Shown: positions 16,426-26,514, counted from the stretch's first letter. The stretch is DNA of 64,000 nt from CAWAVN01 sp963844315 (GCA_963844315.1 CAWJOC010000043.1:1-64000), one strand, 5' to 3'. The notes: generated by a model from the letters alone, not told the origin. Made by a program: numbers and translations.

Positions 16426-17763
16426 ATGTTGGATTTGCTGGGTCGCAAGCAGAGTTTGTGTGATGGATTGACCCGCCGCGAGATGCTGCGGATTGGGGCC
16501 TTGGGTTTGGGCGGGTTGACGCTGCCGGCCTTGTTGCGGGCGGAGCAAGCGGCGAATCGACCCGCGGGGCATAAATCGGTCATCATGATTTACATGGTCG
16601 GTGGCGCCGCCGCACCAGGACATGTACGACCTCAAGATGGCGGCCCCCAGCGAGATTCGCGGGGAGTTTCTGCCGATCGACACCAACGTGCCAGGGATTC
16701 AGATTTGCGAGCACATGCCGCGCCTCGCGAAGATTATGGATAAGTGCGTGCCGCTCCGGTCGGTGTACGGCTCGCCGGATGGGCGGCACGATTCCTTCAT
16801 CTGCTACACCGGACGCAGCACGCGAAACCAACCGTCCGGCGGTTGGCCGGCCATCGGGCCGATTGTCTCCAAGATCCAAGGGCCGGTGAACCCTGCGGTT
16901 CCGCCCTTTGTTGGCCTGTCTCCGGACGCGGGGCATCCGCCCTATGGCTCGCCGGGGTTGCCGGGCTTTTTGGGCGTGGGCCATTCCGCGTTTCGGCCCT
17001 CGGGACCGGCCCGCGAGGACATGGTCTTAAAGGGCATTTCCGAGGGTCGACTCAATGACCGTAAGGCGCTCAGGCAGGCGTTGGATACCATTCGGCGGGA
17101 TGTGGACGCCACCGGAATGATGGCAGGCATGGATCGGATCGACCAACAAGCCTTGGACATTCTGACCTCCAGCAAACTGGCCCAGGCCCTTGATCTCTCT
17201 CAGGAAGATCCCGCCGTTCGCCAGCGTTACGGCACGGGCGACCCGAAAAACTATGGCGACGGCGCCCCGAGGAACTTGGAGCATTTTCTGTTGGCCCGCA
17301 GACTGGTGGAAGCCGGGCGCGGGTGGTGACTTTGAACTTTGGCCGCTGGGATTTTCACAGCAGCAATTTCAGCGAGGCGCGAAACACCCATCTTCCGCAG
17401 TTTGACCAGGGCCTCGCCACATTGATTGCCGACCTCCACGAACGCGGATTGGGCGAGGATGTGGCGGTTGTGGCGTGGGGCGAATTTGGGCGAACGCCCA
17501 AAATCAATCAGGATGCAGGCCGCGACCACTGGCCCCAGGTGGGCGGAGGGTTAATCGCCGGTGGCGGGTTCCGCACGGGCCAAGTGATCGGAGCCACCGA
17601 CCGCTTGGGTGGTGAAATCGCGGACCGTCCGGTGCATTTTGGGGAGGTGCACGCCACGCTCTATCGCTTCCTGGGGATCGGTCCCCAAACGACATTGCCC
17701 GACCTCACGGGTCGCCCGCAGTACCTCGTCGATGGGCACGAACCTCTCTCGGAGTTGATCTGA
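16426..17763 (+). CDS. DUF1501 family protein (two frameshifts)
   Basis: Second DUF1501 protein of the window, ~445 residues. The ATG at 16426 gives MLDLLGRKQSLCDGLTRREM with LRIGALGLGGLTLPALLRAE, a Tat-like signal (TRREMLRIG). The three frames carry SVIMIYMVGGA; HQDMYDLKMAAPSEIRGEF, SVYGSPDGRHDSFICYTG and LVEAG; then VVTLNFGRWDFHSSNF, VVAWGEFGRTPKIN and GRDHWPQVGGGLIAGGG. Removing one base near 16605 and restoring one G near 17322 (GCCGGGCGCGGG) gives the standard protein. This subgroup is normally downstream of a DUF1549/DUF1553 cytochrome-like gene, which is not present here. Confidence 0.88.
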
Positions 17764-17835
17764 GTCTTGCCGCGTTCAGATTATTCGTGCTCTTCTTCCC
17801 AATCACGACTTATGGCCTTGAAACCAATCGTCACG

Positions 17836-19371
17836 TTAATCCTCATCCTCGCCGGGAGCATAGTGCGAATAGGGATTGAACCAGACGGGACGCTCGGGAC
17901 GGGTGGCGTTGGCTCGGGCCTCGGCTTCGGCGTATTTGTCCTTATTGGCCCGAACCGTCTGGGCGGCGGCGACATAGTAATCCGTCACCGGCTTAATGTT
18001 TTTGCCCGCCACGCGGTCAAAGGCATAAAGGGCTTTCCCATCTTCCAGCGTGCGTTTGAGATCCGCCCCGGTAAACCCTTCGGACGCCTGGACGATCAGT
18101 TCGACATTCGCTTCATTAAGCGGCTTGGGAGCGGCGGCCAGAGATTGGGCGAGGATTGCCGCACGCGCCGATTCGTCCGGGAGCCGCATTTCCAGCCAAA
18201 GTTCGATCCGCCCGGAACGCACCAAGGCGGGGGGCAGGTTGCCCACGTCCATTGCGGTCATCATCACGCACACCCGTCCCGCACTTTCGCTTTCCAGGCC
18301 GTCCAGCATGGTGAGCAGATAGCGGTAGAGGCCATGCTCCTGGCCGCTCTCGAAGATCACATCGCTGTCGTCGATGAAGATCACAGCCGGGGCATTGTTT
18401 TTGGCCGCCTGAAAGACGCGATGGATCATGGTATAGAAATCTTGCGTGCCGGAGATGAACGTGCCATCGACCAAGAAGAATTTGCCCCTGAGCCGATGGG
18501 CCAAAGCGCGGCCCACGGTCGTTTTTCCCGTGCCGGGTGGGCCGACCAACAGCACTCCGCGCTTGGGCCGGAGATTGAGTTCGTTGGCCAGTTCATCATT
18601 CTCCAAGGGCACGACGATGTTGGCCTCGAGACTTTCAAGCACATCATCCACGCCTTTAAGTTCCGAAAGATCCACCTCCGCCACTTCGCCCAAGGCCACG
18701 TTGCTGGTCAGTTGCTGCGAGCGGAGATATTCGATGAAGTCCTCCGTGTTCAGACTCCCATGTCTTTTGCACCAGGCACAGGCCAGCTTGAGTTGATGCC
18801 CATTGAGCTTGGGGGCAAAGCGGTGCACCTTGGAAAAGTCGAAAGGCGGCTCGTCCTCCGCCAAAAACAACCGGCACAAATGGCGATAGTCTTCGGGAGA
18901 AAAACTCCGAATGCCGCAACCGAAACTCCGCTCGCTGAGGGGATCGGGCAGGCCGCTATCGGTCCCGATGATGAGTTTCTTCCCCAGTTCGATGGCCGAG
19001 GTCGCCAGGACCATCGCTGGCGATTCCAAATATCCCGATCGCGGATAGAAATGGCATCCACTCATCACGGCGGTGGCCACATGAAAATCATCGACGAAAA
19101 CACAATCGTGCTTCTTGAGGGCGGTATAGATCACCTCGTACAGGGCATCTTCGAGCGCCAGCGGATGGCGTTCGGAGGTGGCTTTGACGAAATCTTTGAT
19201 CCTGAGAAACTTGCCTCCCAGATGGCGGTGTAGTTGGGTGAGGACCGTCGTACGGCCCCGGCCCGTCCGCGAGGAGAGATGCAGAATGTGACCGACCTCC
19301 GCGGCCCGAAGCAGCCAATCAAAACTCTCTTTTTGGACCGGACATAACTCCAAATGGCTGTCGTTCCGCAT
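17836..19371 (-). CDS. AAA ATPase with two AAA-like modules, 511 aa
   Basis: The N-terminal module has a degenerate P-loop (SSRTGRGRTT, residues 33-42) and CVFVDDFH near residue 90. The C-terminal module is complete: GPPGTGKTT (277-285), Walker B IFIDDSD (331-337), SGRIELWLEMRLPDESARAA with the arginine finger, and GFTGADLKRTLEDG (sensor 2/lid), like FtsH/Cdc48-type AAA proteins. No protease motif or membrane helix follows, so it is probably an unfoldase or remodelling ATPase with an unknown target. Start ATG 19371. It is convergent with DUF1501 (72 bp gap). Confidence 0.88.
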   Translation of the reverse strand: MRNDSHLELCPVQKESFDWLLRAAEVGHILHLSSRTGRGRTTVLTQLHRHLGGKFLRIKDFVKATSERHPLALEDALYEVIYTALKKHDCVFVDDFHVATAVMSGCHFYPRSGYLESPAMVLATSAIELGKKLIIGTDSGLPDPLSERSFGCGIRSFSPEDYRHLCRLFLAEDEPPFDFSKVHRFAPKLNGHQLKLACAWCKRHGSLNTEDFIEYLRSQQLTSNVALGEVAEVDLSELKGVDDVLESLEANIVVPLENDELANELNLRPKRGVLLVGPPGTGKTTVGRALAHRLRGKFFLVDGTFISGTQDFYTMIHRVFQAAKNNAPAVIFIDDSDVIFESGQEHGLYRYLLTMLDGLESESAGRVCVMMTAMDVGNLPPALVRSGRIELWLEMRLPDESARAAILAQSLAAAPKPLNEANVELIVQASEGFTGADLKRTLEDGKALYAFDRVAGKNIKPVTDYYVAAAQTVRANKDKYAEAEARANATRPERPVWFNPYSHYAPGEDED

Positions 19372-19764
19372 TGTGTTTTGACCCTTAGTAAAGAAAGAGT
19401 GGGTTATTTTGGGAGATGTTAAAGTGGTCCAAAAACCATCCTACCGAAGATGGTTCTCAATCACAGAGGGACCGTGGAAAGGATGACCAACTTTTTTACG
19501 ATTTCAAACGATTGCAATTTCACATCATTCAGGGCGTCTTTCCGCTTTGCGTGAGCATGCTCATCCAAAGCGGTGAGCATGCCATGCGGCCCGTTCCAAG
19601 GGGAACGGGCCGCTTCAAGGAAATAGACCGCGTCCTCGTCGCGACGAATTTCAGTAGTTCCAATAAAAAAGCCTTGAGAATGGGGTTGATTAACTTGAGC
19701 TGCGCACAAGTAAGCGGTTTTGTTTTGTCTGAACGTATAGAAACCGCTTACTTCGTGCGCGGCT
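19372..19764. other. Intergenic region holding a dispersed hairpin
   Basis: No gene supported. It contains the hairpin GCACAAGTAAGCGGTTT (19704-19720)/AAACCGCTTACTTCGTGC (19741-19758), whose right arm CCGCTTACTTCGTGCGCGGC matches the terminator-like hairpin at 5361-5380. Confidence 0.6.
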
Positions 19765-20010
19765 CTCCTGTTTTTGTGACTCTTCCCCAACAACCCAAGG
19801 GGCTGGTGCTGTTTGCCCACGGAAGCGGCAGTAGTCGGCACAGCCGACGAAACCGCTACGTAGCCGAACGTTTTCAGCAGGCCGGCCTCGGCACATTACT
19901 GATGGACCTCCTGACCTCCGAGGAAGAATGCGTCGATGAGCACACCCAGCAGCACCGGTTCGATATTCCGCTCTTGGCGGGCCGGCTCTCGGGAACCATC
20001 CCTTGGCTTG
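19765..20010 (+). pseudogene. Fragment of a dienelactone-hydrolase-like alpha/beta hydrolase
   Basis: The translation PKGLVLFAHGSGSSRHSRRN, RYVAERFQQAGLGTLLMDLL and VDEHTQQHRFDIPLLAGRL matches the N-terminal third of the hydrolases often linked to phosphoribosyltransferase domains (oxyanion-hole motif HGSGSSRHS). The 5' side is interrupted by the dispersed hairpin, without a start codon in good context, and the 3' side breaks off before the catalytic GxSxG. The rest up to 20276 shows no coding sign. Confidence 0.65.
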
Positions 20011-20276
20011 GTCAACGACAGGATACAGAATCGCCACGATGTCGGAAATCCGATGCAGTCGCTTTGAATTCCGATTTTTCCGTGAGGATTCGTGCGACAA
20101 ATCCCGACTGATTTGCGCATGGCGAGCTGGTATTATTCGACAGGTTCCCTTTTCCACGCGGCTTGACAACATAGGTATTGATCTTGGGTGAGCACTTTGG
20201 ACTTCTCTATACCGTCACCTCTGGTTCCAAAGCACTCCGTGGGTTGGCCACGATAAAGACACTCGGGCGCGGCGGG

Positions 20277-21236
20277 ATGGTTGTCTTTCTCTGCGGAATT
20301 CTCGGCTGTGAGGGAATTCAGTCGGCCCTCGAACCGGCGGGACAAGGGGCCGAGCGCATTGCCCGGTTGTTTTGGTGGATGACAGGCGGGGCCGCTGTCA
20401 TTTGGCTTTTCGTCGCGGGGCTTTGCATCTATTCAATTCGGATCAATCCGGAACCCCATGACCGGAGATCGGCCCTCTTGATCATTGGCGGAGGCGTGGC
20501 ATTTCCCACGGTTGTCTTGGGGATCCTTTTGGTCTTCGGATTGGCGATGTTGCCGGAACTCGTCGCACCTGCCCCGGAGGGAAGCCAACACATTGCCATC
20601 ACAGGCGAGCAATGGTGGTGGCGGGTGCGTTATGAGACTCCGAGCGGCGAGCCTGTCGAAATGGCCAATGAGATTCACTTGCCCGTCGGCGAGTCCATTG
20701 AATTTACTCTCGCGAGTGCCGATGTGATCCATGCGTTCTGGATCCCGTCGCTCGGTGGCAAGGTGGATATGATTCCCGGCCGTACCACTCGCCTGCGCTT
20801 GGATCCCACGCGCAAGGGAGTTTATCGGGGCGTCTGTGCTGAGTACTGCGGGGCATCGCATGCCTTGATGGCTTTTATGGTGGTCGTGGAGGATCGCGCA
20901 GAGTTTGACCGCTGGCTGAGTCATCAGGCATCACCCGCTCGGTCTCCCAGAAGCTCCCTCGGCGAGCGCGGTCAGGAGGTCTTTCTTTCCAGCGGGTGCG
21001 GGGCCTGTCATACGATTCGGGGAACGGAAGCCGACGGAGTGATTGGTCCGGATTTGACGCATGTGGGAGGACGGCAGAGTCTCGCCGCCGGAGTCTTGCC
21101 CAACGAACCGGAGGAATTTCGGAAATGGGTGGCCCACACGAAGCAGGTCAAGCCAGACGTTCAAATGCCAAACTTTGAGATGCTGCCTGAGGAGGATTTG
21201 CGAGCGCTCGCCACTTACCTTGAGGAATTGGACTAA
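20277..21236 (+). CDS. coxB: Cytochrome c oxidase subunit II with C-terminal cytochrome c domain
   Basis: I chose the ATG at 20277 because it gives a lipoprotein-type start (MVVFLCGILGCEG) before the first membrane helix; the frame is open from 20178. Two membrane helices follow (WWMTGGAAVIWLFVAGLCIY and IIGGGVAFPTVVLGILLVFG), then the CuA domain: GEQWWWRVRYE, DVIHAFWIPSLGGKVDMIPG and the copper ligands in CAEYCGASHALM. A cytochrome c domain follows with CGACH and a distal Met in VQMPNFEML, making it a caa3-type subunit that takes electrons from cytochrome c. 319 residues. First gene of a five-gene operon; 3 bp separate it from the next. Confidence 0.93.
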   Translation: MVVFLCGILGCEGIQSALEPAGQGAERIARLFWWMTGGAAVIWLFVAGLCIYSIRINPEPHDRRSALLIIGGGVAFPTVVLGILLVFGLAMLPELVAPAPEGSQHIAITGEQWWWRVRYETPSGEPVEMANEIHLPVGESIEFTLASADVIHAFWIPSLGGKVDMIPGRTTRLRLDPTRKGVYRGVCAEYCGASHALMAFMVVVEDRAEFDRWLSHQASPARSPRSSLGERGQEVFLSSGCGACHTIRGTEADGVIGPDLTHVGGRQSLAAGVLPNEPEEFRKWVAHTKQVKPDVQMPNFEMLPEEDLRALATYLEELD

Positions 21237-21239
21237 GCC

Positions 21240-23801
21240 ATGGAAAAGGCCCCTCCGCCGTTTGAAGAGCGTCCTGGCGATGTGGAACCGCTGGCCCAGG
21301 AACCCCCCTCGGAATTGCAAAAGGCCCAGGCCGAACGGTTGCATAAAGCGTGGGAGACGCCGAAGGGGTGGAGGTATTGGTCGGCGGTCAACAATTCGGA
21401 AGTCGGACGGTGGTACACCGCCACCGCGTTTGCCTTTTTTGTCTTCGGCGGGATCCTCGCGCTGTTGATGCGGACGCAACTTGCGTTTCCGAACAACTCG
21501 TTTCTGTCGGCGGACCGCTACAACCAGGTGTTTACGCTGCACGGCTCGATCATGATGTTTCTCTTCGCCGTGCCGATCGTTGAAGGCTTCGCCATTTTTA
21601 TTCTCCCCGCCATGATGGGGGCACGCGATCTTCCCTTCCCGCGACTCTCGGCCTACGGATACTGGTGCTTTTTGCTAGGCGGGGTTTTTGTGTGCGGGTC
21701 CATCTTCTTCGATGCCGCGCCGCGCGGGGGCTGGTTTATGTATCCGCCGCTGACGACCGACTATCAACCGGATGTGGGAGCGGACATCTGGCTCTTGGGC
21801 CTGACGTTTATTGAACTCGCTTCACTCGCCGCGGCGGTGGAGATCATTGTCGGCGTCTTGAAGATTCGTCCGCCCGGCATGCGGATTAACCTGATTCCGC
21901 TTTATGCGTGGTATATCCTGGTTGTGGCCGGGATGATTCTCTTCGCCTTCCCCCCGCTGATTGCCGGGGACATTTTGCTTGAAATGGAGCGGGCTTTCGA
22001 TTGGCCCTTCTTCGATGCCAATCGCGGCGGCGACCCGGTGCTCTGGCAGCATCTGTTTTGGATCTTCGGGCATCCCGAAGTTTACATTGTCTTCCTGCCG
22101 GCGATTGCCCTGGTCGCGATGATCGTGCCCACATTCGCCCGCACGCCGATTGTCGGCTATAGCTGGGTGGTGCTCGCGGCTGTGGGAACGGGGTTTATCA
22201 GTTTTGGGCTTTGGGTCCATCACATGTTTACGACGGGACTTCCTGGGATCTCCTTGGGGCTATTTTCCGCCGCATCGGAAGCGGTGGCCATTCCTACCGG
22301 CGTCCAAATCTTCTGCTTCATTGCCACCTTGATTGCCGGACGAGTCGTCCGTTCCGCCGCGCTGCTCTGGGTCTTGGCGGGATTGATTACCTTCATCATC
22401 GGCGGGCTGACGGGCGTCATGGTCGCGCTGGCCCCGTTCGATTTTCAAGCCCACGACACCTATTTCATAGTGGGACATCTGCATTATGTGATGATAGGAG
22501 GGATGTTGTTTCCCCTGATTGCCGGTTTCTATTACTTCTACCCTCTGGCGTCGGGAAAGATGCTCTCTGAAAAGCTCGGCACATGGTCGTTCTGGATTGT
22601 CTTGATTGGCTTTAACATTACGTTCTTCCCCATGCATTTGACCGGCCTATTAGGTCTGCCCCGGCGCGTGTTTACCTATCCCGCGAATTTGGGGTTTGAT
22701 TCTTGGAACCTGGTTTCCACGATCGGTTCGTATACTCTGGCGATCGGCCTTGCCATTTTTCTCTGGGATGTCGTTCGACCGAAGGGCAAACAGCCCTCTC
22801 CCAAGAGAAATCCCTGGGGGGCAGGCACACTGGAATGGACCTCGGAGTTGCCGGGCCGACCTTGGGGGTCGCGCTCCGTGCCTGAAATTGATAGTCGCTA
22901 TCCGCTGTGGGACCAGCCCCACATCATTCGGGATGTGGACGAGGGACGGTATTATCTTCCCGATGCGGAAGAAGGAAAACGCGAAACGCTGGTCACGACG
23001 GTGATCGATGCCCAGCCCATTCAATGCCTTCGCGTTCCTGGTCCCACCTTTCTCACATTGATTGCCGCCGTGCTGACTGGGGGCTTTTTCATTCTAGCCA
23101 CTTTTCATTGGTGGTGGCCTGCAATCGTGTCCGGAGTGCTGGCTCTTGCGACCATTGTTTACTGGCTTTGGACTGATACGGCAGTCCTGCCAGAAAAGGC
23201 GGAAAAAGACGTCGGCTTGGGACTGACGCTGCCCCTCTATGTCTCCGGCCCAGCATCGGTCGGTTGGTGGGCGATGTTTATCACGATGCTCGGAGACATC
23301 ACGGCCTTCATTTCTCTAATCTTTGGCTACTTCTTTTATTGGACGTCCCGCGAAGATTTCCTCCCGAATGACCTTCAAGGGCCGGGAGTGTTTTGGCCGG
23401 TCATCGCGGGCGGATGCATCCTCGGTGCGTGGATCTTGACGGTCCTGGCCCGGCGATGGAATCGGCAAGACCGGCCTGGCCTGTTCTATGGGGCGATACT
23501 TTTCGGGGCTTTGCTGTCGGCTTTGGGCGGGGCAGCCTTAATTGCCGGGCCTTGGCGGACCGGGCTTGATCCCCAAACCCATGTCTATCCCGCGATCGTC
23601 TGGGTTCTTGTGCTTTGGACGGCGTTCCACGTCGTGGCAGGGCTGGCGATGCACCTTTACTGTGCCCTAAGGCGATATGCCGGGCGTATGACGGCCCGCT
23701 ATGACATCGACATCGGCAACGTCACCCTGTATTGGCATTTCACGCTGTTTACCGGGGTGATCACAGTGGCGGTCATTGCCGGCTTTCCTCTGTTGAGTTA
23801 A
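21240..23801 (+). CDS. coxA: Cytochrome c oxidase, fused subunits I and III
   Basis: 853 residues. Subunit I, residues ~40-550: haem a ligand in FTLHGSIMMF, CuB His and cross-linked Tyr in IFGHPEVYIVFLP, the CuB His pair in WVHHMFTTG, and the haem ligands in IVGHLHYVMIGGMLFPL. After a linker with PRPWGSRSVPEID-like text (here LPGRPWGSRSVPEIDSRYPL) a subunit III-like region follows with five or more helices (WWAMFITMLGDITAFISLIF, YPAIVWVLVLWTAFHVVAGL, LYWHFTLFTGVITVAVIAGF). Such I+III fusions are known in caa3/ba3-like oxidases. It reduces O2 and pumps protons. Intact frame. Confidence 0.95.
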   Translation: MEKAPPPFEERPGDVEPLAQEPPSELQKAQAERLHKAWETPKGWRYWSAVNNSEVGRWYTATAFAFFVFGGILALLMRTQLAFPNNSFLSADRYNQVFTLHGSIMMFLFAVPIVEGFAIFILPAMMGARDLPFPRLSAYGYWCFLLGGVFVCGSIFFDAAPRGGWFMYPPLTTDYQPDVGADIWLLGLTFIELASLAAAVEIIVGVLKIRPPGMRINLIPLYAWYILVVAGMILFAFPPLIAGDILLEMERAFDWPFFDANRGGDPVLWQHLFWIFGHPEVYIVFLPAIALVAMIVPTFARTPIVGYSWVVLAAVGTGFISFGLWVHHMFTTGLPGISLGLFSAASEAVAIPTGVQIFCFIATLIAGRVVRSAALLWVLAGLITFIIGGLTGVMVALAPFDFQAHDTYFIVGHLHYVMIGGMLFPLIAGFYYFYPLASGKMLSEKLGTWSFWIVLIGFNITFFPMHLTGLLGLPRRVFTYPANLGFDSWNLVSTIGSYTLAIGLAIFLWDVVRPKGKQPSPKRNPWGAGTLEWTSELPGRPWGSRSVPEIDSRYPLWDQPHIIRDVDEGRYYLPDAEEGKRETLVTTVIDAQPIQCLRVPGPTFLTLIAAVLTGGFFILATFHWWWPAIVSGVLALATIVYWLWTDTAVLPEKAEKDVGLGLTLPLYVSGPASVGWWAMFITMLGDITAFISLIFGYFFYWTSREDFLPNDLQGPGVFWPVIAGGCILGAWILTVLARRWNRQDRPGLFYGAILFGALLSALGGAALIAGPWRTGLDPQTHVYPAIVWVLVLWTAFHVVAGLAMHLYCALRRYAGRMTARYDIDIGNVTLYWHFTLFTGVITVAVIAGFPLLS

Positions 23802-23813
23802 GGATTGGCTCTG

Positions 23814-24243
23814 ATGCAACCGAACGACCAAAACGTGAAAGAGCATCCGAAAAATCGCTCCCCTTCAACCGAGACCCACGAATCCAATCAAAGCCTGTGG
23901 CTTTTGACGGCCGCTCCGATGATCTGGGCCTGCGCACTTTCTGGCCTCTTATCTCACGGCGGCCATTTGGTGCGCCAAGGTGGCAGAGCGCGATGCTCCG
24001 CTAGATACCGTCCGCGTGGCGATTGCCATCTATACCGTGTTGGCTCTCGCGGGAATTGGCTTGACAGGTTGGCTCGGCTACCGTCGCCACGCGTTTGGCG
24101 AGGAATCGCCCCCCCACGACGATGACACCCCCGAGGATCGCCACCGTTTCATAGGGTTTGCGACGTTGCTTCTCTCGGGACTAAGTGCCGTGGCCACAAT
24201 TTACGTGGCATTGGCGGCGGTGTTTATGGAGACCTGTCACTAA
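23814..24243 (+). CDS. Small membrane protein of the oxidase operon (one frameshift)
   Basis: The N-terminus (MQPNDQNVKEHPKNRSPSTE, SLWLLTAAPMIWA) is in one frame and HFLASYLTAAIWCAKVAERD with the rest in another; one indel near 23935 joins them (~143 residues). Three hydrophobic segments: LASYLTAAIWCAK, VAIAIYTVLALAGIGLTGWL and ATLLLSGLSAVATIYVALAA. The HFLASYxxAAIWCAK signature occurs in small proteins next to cox genes; the role is unknown, perhaps a subunit IV or assembly part. The stop overlaps the next start (TAATG). Confidence 0.75.
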
Positions 24244-24875
24244 TGCGGAAGTTGCTATTTTTTCTGGGCTGTTTGACGCTTTTGGGTCTGTGGTTTGGTC
24301 CCTTGGCTGCGTTCGCGGAGCATGCCTTCTTCGCTCACATGATCGTGCATATGGGCGTGGTGGCGGTGGCGGCCCCGCTTTTGGCCTTGGGAATGGCACA
24401 GGGACGATTCGACCCCGTCCGCAAATGGCCAATGGCTTTTGCTCCCATTCCTGCCTCAATGATCGAGTTCTTTTTCGTTTGGGCCTGGCATGTTCCGCGA
24501 CTGCATCATGCCGCGCGGCATAGTTCGCTGGGCCATTTCGCCGAGCAGGCCACATTTCTTTTCAGCGGCCTCTTATTGTGGCTTTCCGTGTTTGGAGGCA
24601 AAGAAGCGGACCGCGATCGACGGTCCGCGGCGGGAGTGATCGGGTTATTGCTCACGGCGATGCACATGACGCTTTTGGGAGTCTTGATCGCGCTTGCTCC
24701 CCGGTCGCTGTACTCGCATCACTCGGCAATGGGCGGATTGACAGCGATAGAAGACCAACACCTCGGCGGCGCGGTCATGGTCCTCATGGGAGGAGTAACT
24801 TACCTCGTCGGCGGATTATGGCTGATGTCGGAACTGCTCAACCGAAGGGGCCTCAACAGAATGGAGCAGCAATGA
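24243..24875 (+). CDS. ctaG: CtaG-like cytochrome c oxidase assembly protein
   Basis: 210 residues, caa3_CtaG type, needed for copper insertion into caa3 oxidase in Bacillus. About five or six membrane helices, with conserved His in HAFFAHMIVHMGVVAVAAPL, VWAWHVPRLHHAARH and LLTAMHMTLLGVL, and EDQHLGGAVMVLMGG near the end. Starts within the previous stop and overlaps the next gene by ATGA, so it is translationally coupled on both sides. Confidence 0.88.
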   Translation: MRKLLFFLGCLTLLGLWFGPLAAFAEHAFFAHMIVHMGVVAVAAPLLALGMAQGRFDPVRKWPMAFAPIPASMIEFFFVWAWHVPRLHHAARHSSLGHFAEQATFLFSGLLLWLSVFGGKEADRDRRSAAGVIGLLLTAMHMTLLGVLIALAPRSLYSHHSAMGGLTAIEDQHLGGAVMVLMGGVTYLVGGLWLMSELLNRRGLNRMEQQ

Positions 24876-26029
24876 AGCGGTTTCTTAAAACCCTCGTCGG
24901 CGCGAATCTTTCCGGAGGAAAACGCTGGCTGGTTCAATCGGTGGTCATCCTCAGTGTGCTCGCCCTGGGCGGGTTGCTCGTGGCGGTTTCCGGCATTGTG
25001 TCCATCAAAGCCAGTGCCGGACACTGGGCCATCACCGAATGGTTTCTGCAGTTCTCCAAGAGACGGTCCGTGTCGACCCATACCGCGGGGATCACAGTTC
25101 CGTCCTTGGATGATCCCGCTCTGGTCTTCAAAGGGGCGGGGCATTATCACTTGGGTTGCTTTCCCTGCCACGGCAGTCCCGAATTGCGGCATCCGCGCGT
25201 GGCCCAGGCGATGTTGCCTCCACCACCTTACCTCACGGATCGGCTCGATGTCTGGGACAGGGCGGAACTGTTCTATATTGTGAAGCACGGCATCAAGTTT
25301 ACGGGCATGCCCGCCTGGCCGACTCAACAGCGCGATGATGAGGTGTGGGCGATGGTGGCGTTCATGGAAAAGTTTCCCGAACTGGACGCTGAGGAGTATC
25401 GGCGTCTCACGGGCCAACTCCATCAAAAAGAGACCACGGCCCTCGCGGAATTGACGGAACCGGCCTCGATGCCGCTTCGCGTCAAAGAAACATGCGGGGC
25501 CTGTCATGGACTCGATGGCCAAGGCAAAGGACAGGGCGCATTCCCCGGACTGGCGGGCCAACGGAAAGATTATCTCGCCGCTTCACTCACCGCCTTTGCC
25601 GAGGGTGAAAGGCACAGTGGCATCATGCAACCGATCGCGGGACGTTTGACTCCCGAGGAAATCGGAGAGATTGCCGCTTACTACAGCGATAAGAATCCCC
25701 AGGCGGGCAGTGCAGAGATGGACGCCCCATTAGATAAGGCCGCAATCGAACGCGGACGAACCATCGCAGAGGAAGGCGCGCCGAAAAACCGTGTTCCCGC
25801 TTGCATTGACTGCCACGGACCCAGCGACCGTTCCCGCAATTCCCACTATCCCAACCTTCAAAGCCAGCATGCAAAGTACCTGACGCTGCAACTGGAGTTG
25901 TTCCAAAGTCACTCGCGGGGAGGCACTCGATTCGAGCATCTCATGCATCCGGTCGCAGAGAACCTCACGGCGGAACAGATTCATGACGTCGCCGTCTATT
26001 ACCAGTCGCTTGCGCCGCCTAAAAACTAG
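24872..26029 (+). CDS. Three-haem c-type cytochrome, membrane-anchored
   Basis: 385 residues from the ATG at 24872 (ATGA overlap with ctaG); the longer frame from 24578 is antisense to sense, not coding. An N-terminal anchor (LVQSVVILSVLALGGLLVAV) precedes three CxxCH sites: CFPCH, CGACH and CIDCH. Class I features between them include GMPAWPTQQRDDEVWAMVAF, FPGLAGQRKDYLAASLTAFA and YPNLQSQHAKYLTLQLELFQ, the last two typical of cytochrome c4-like domains. It probably delivers electrons to the oxidase encoded upstream. Last gene of the operon. Confidence 0.92.
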   Translation: MKRFLKTLVGANLSGGKRWLVQSVVILSVLALGGLLVAVSGIVSIKASAGHWAITEWFLQFSKRRSVSTHTAGITVPSLDDPALVFKGAGHYHLGCFPCHGSPELRHPRVAQAMLPPPPYLTDRLDVWDRAELFYIVKHGIKFTGMPAWPTQQRDDEVWAMVAFMEKFPELDAEEYRRLTGQLHQKETTALAELTEPASMPLRVKETCGACHGLDGQGKGQGAFPGLAGQRKDYLAASLTAFAEGERHSGIMQPIAGRLTPEEIGEIAAYYSDKNPQAGSAEMDAPLDKAAIERGRTIAEEGAPKNRVPACIDCHGPSDRSRNSHYPNLQSQHAKYLTLQLELFQSHSRGGTRFEHLMHPVAENLTAEQIHDVAVYYQSLAPPKN

Positions 26030-26514
26030 AACAACAACGAGACGGTTCGTCTCTCCATGGCAATCGCTCGATTCCCAAGGGCGCTGGCCTTCGCGGGAGC
26101 GGATTGTCCTGCTCCGGCTTCGCAGGCAACTTAACGAAATTATTGTCCAAGCATGAGGGAACGGCCAGGACGGTGACGGGATCCGAAGAAATCAATCATC
26201 AACTCATCCTCCCAGAGATTGGCAATCGCCTGTGCCATTTTCACAAAAGCCCTATCTGCACGTCAATCGCGACGAACGAATCCCCCGTGAGGACCACGAG
26301 CGCGCTGGCTGCCCACGGGAGTGACATCCAATCATTGTCCGGATGTTGCCCATCGGCCCATGCCTCGGACCCCCTTGGACAACCCGGTGCGAACTTTTGG
26401 ATAATTGCCGAAACAGAAGGCTTTTGTCATTCTAGCCTCCAGTGTGATTCTCGCTGTGAAGAACGCTTCCGGTGAATTTTAATCCGTGTGGCCATTGCTC
26501 CAAGGAAACCATCA
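26030..26514. other. Intergenic region, no gene seen
   Basis: 485 bp after the cytochrome gene. Short frames here lack start sites or family features. Nothing else supported. Confidence 0.5.

Noticed and set aside
16601..17329. Programmed frameshifting in the second DUF1501 gene
   Set aside because: No slippery heptamer or pseudoknot is apparent and similar one-base breaks occur in many unrelated genes here; indel error is the simpler view.
17767..19233. 488-codon forward frame opposite the AAA ATPase
   Set aside because: The minus strand encodes clear Walker A and B motifs; the forward frame is low-complexity and is its shadow.
24578..24871. N-terminal extension of the three-haem cytochrome
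   Set aside because: It is the out-of-frame reading of ctaG; the ATGA overlap at 24872 and the membrane anchor right after it mark the real start.
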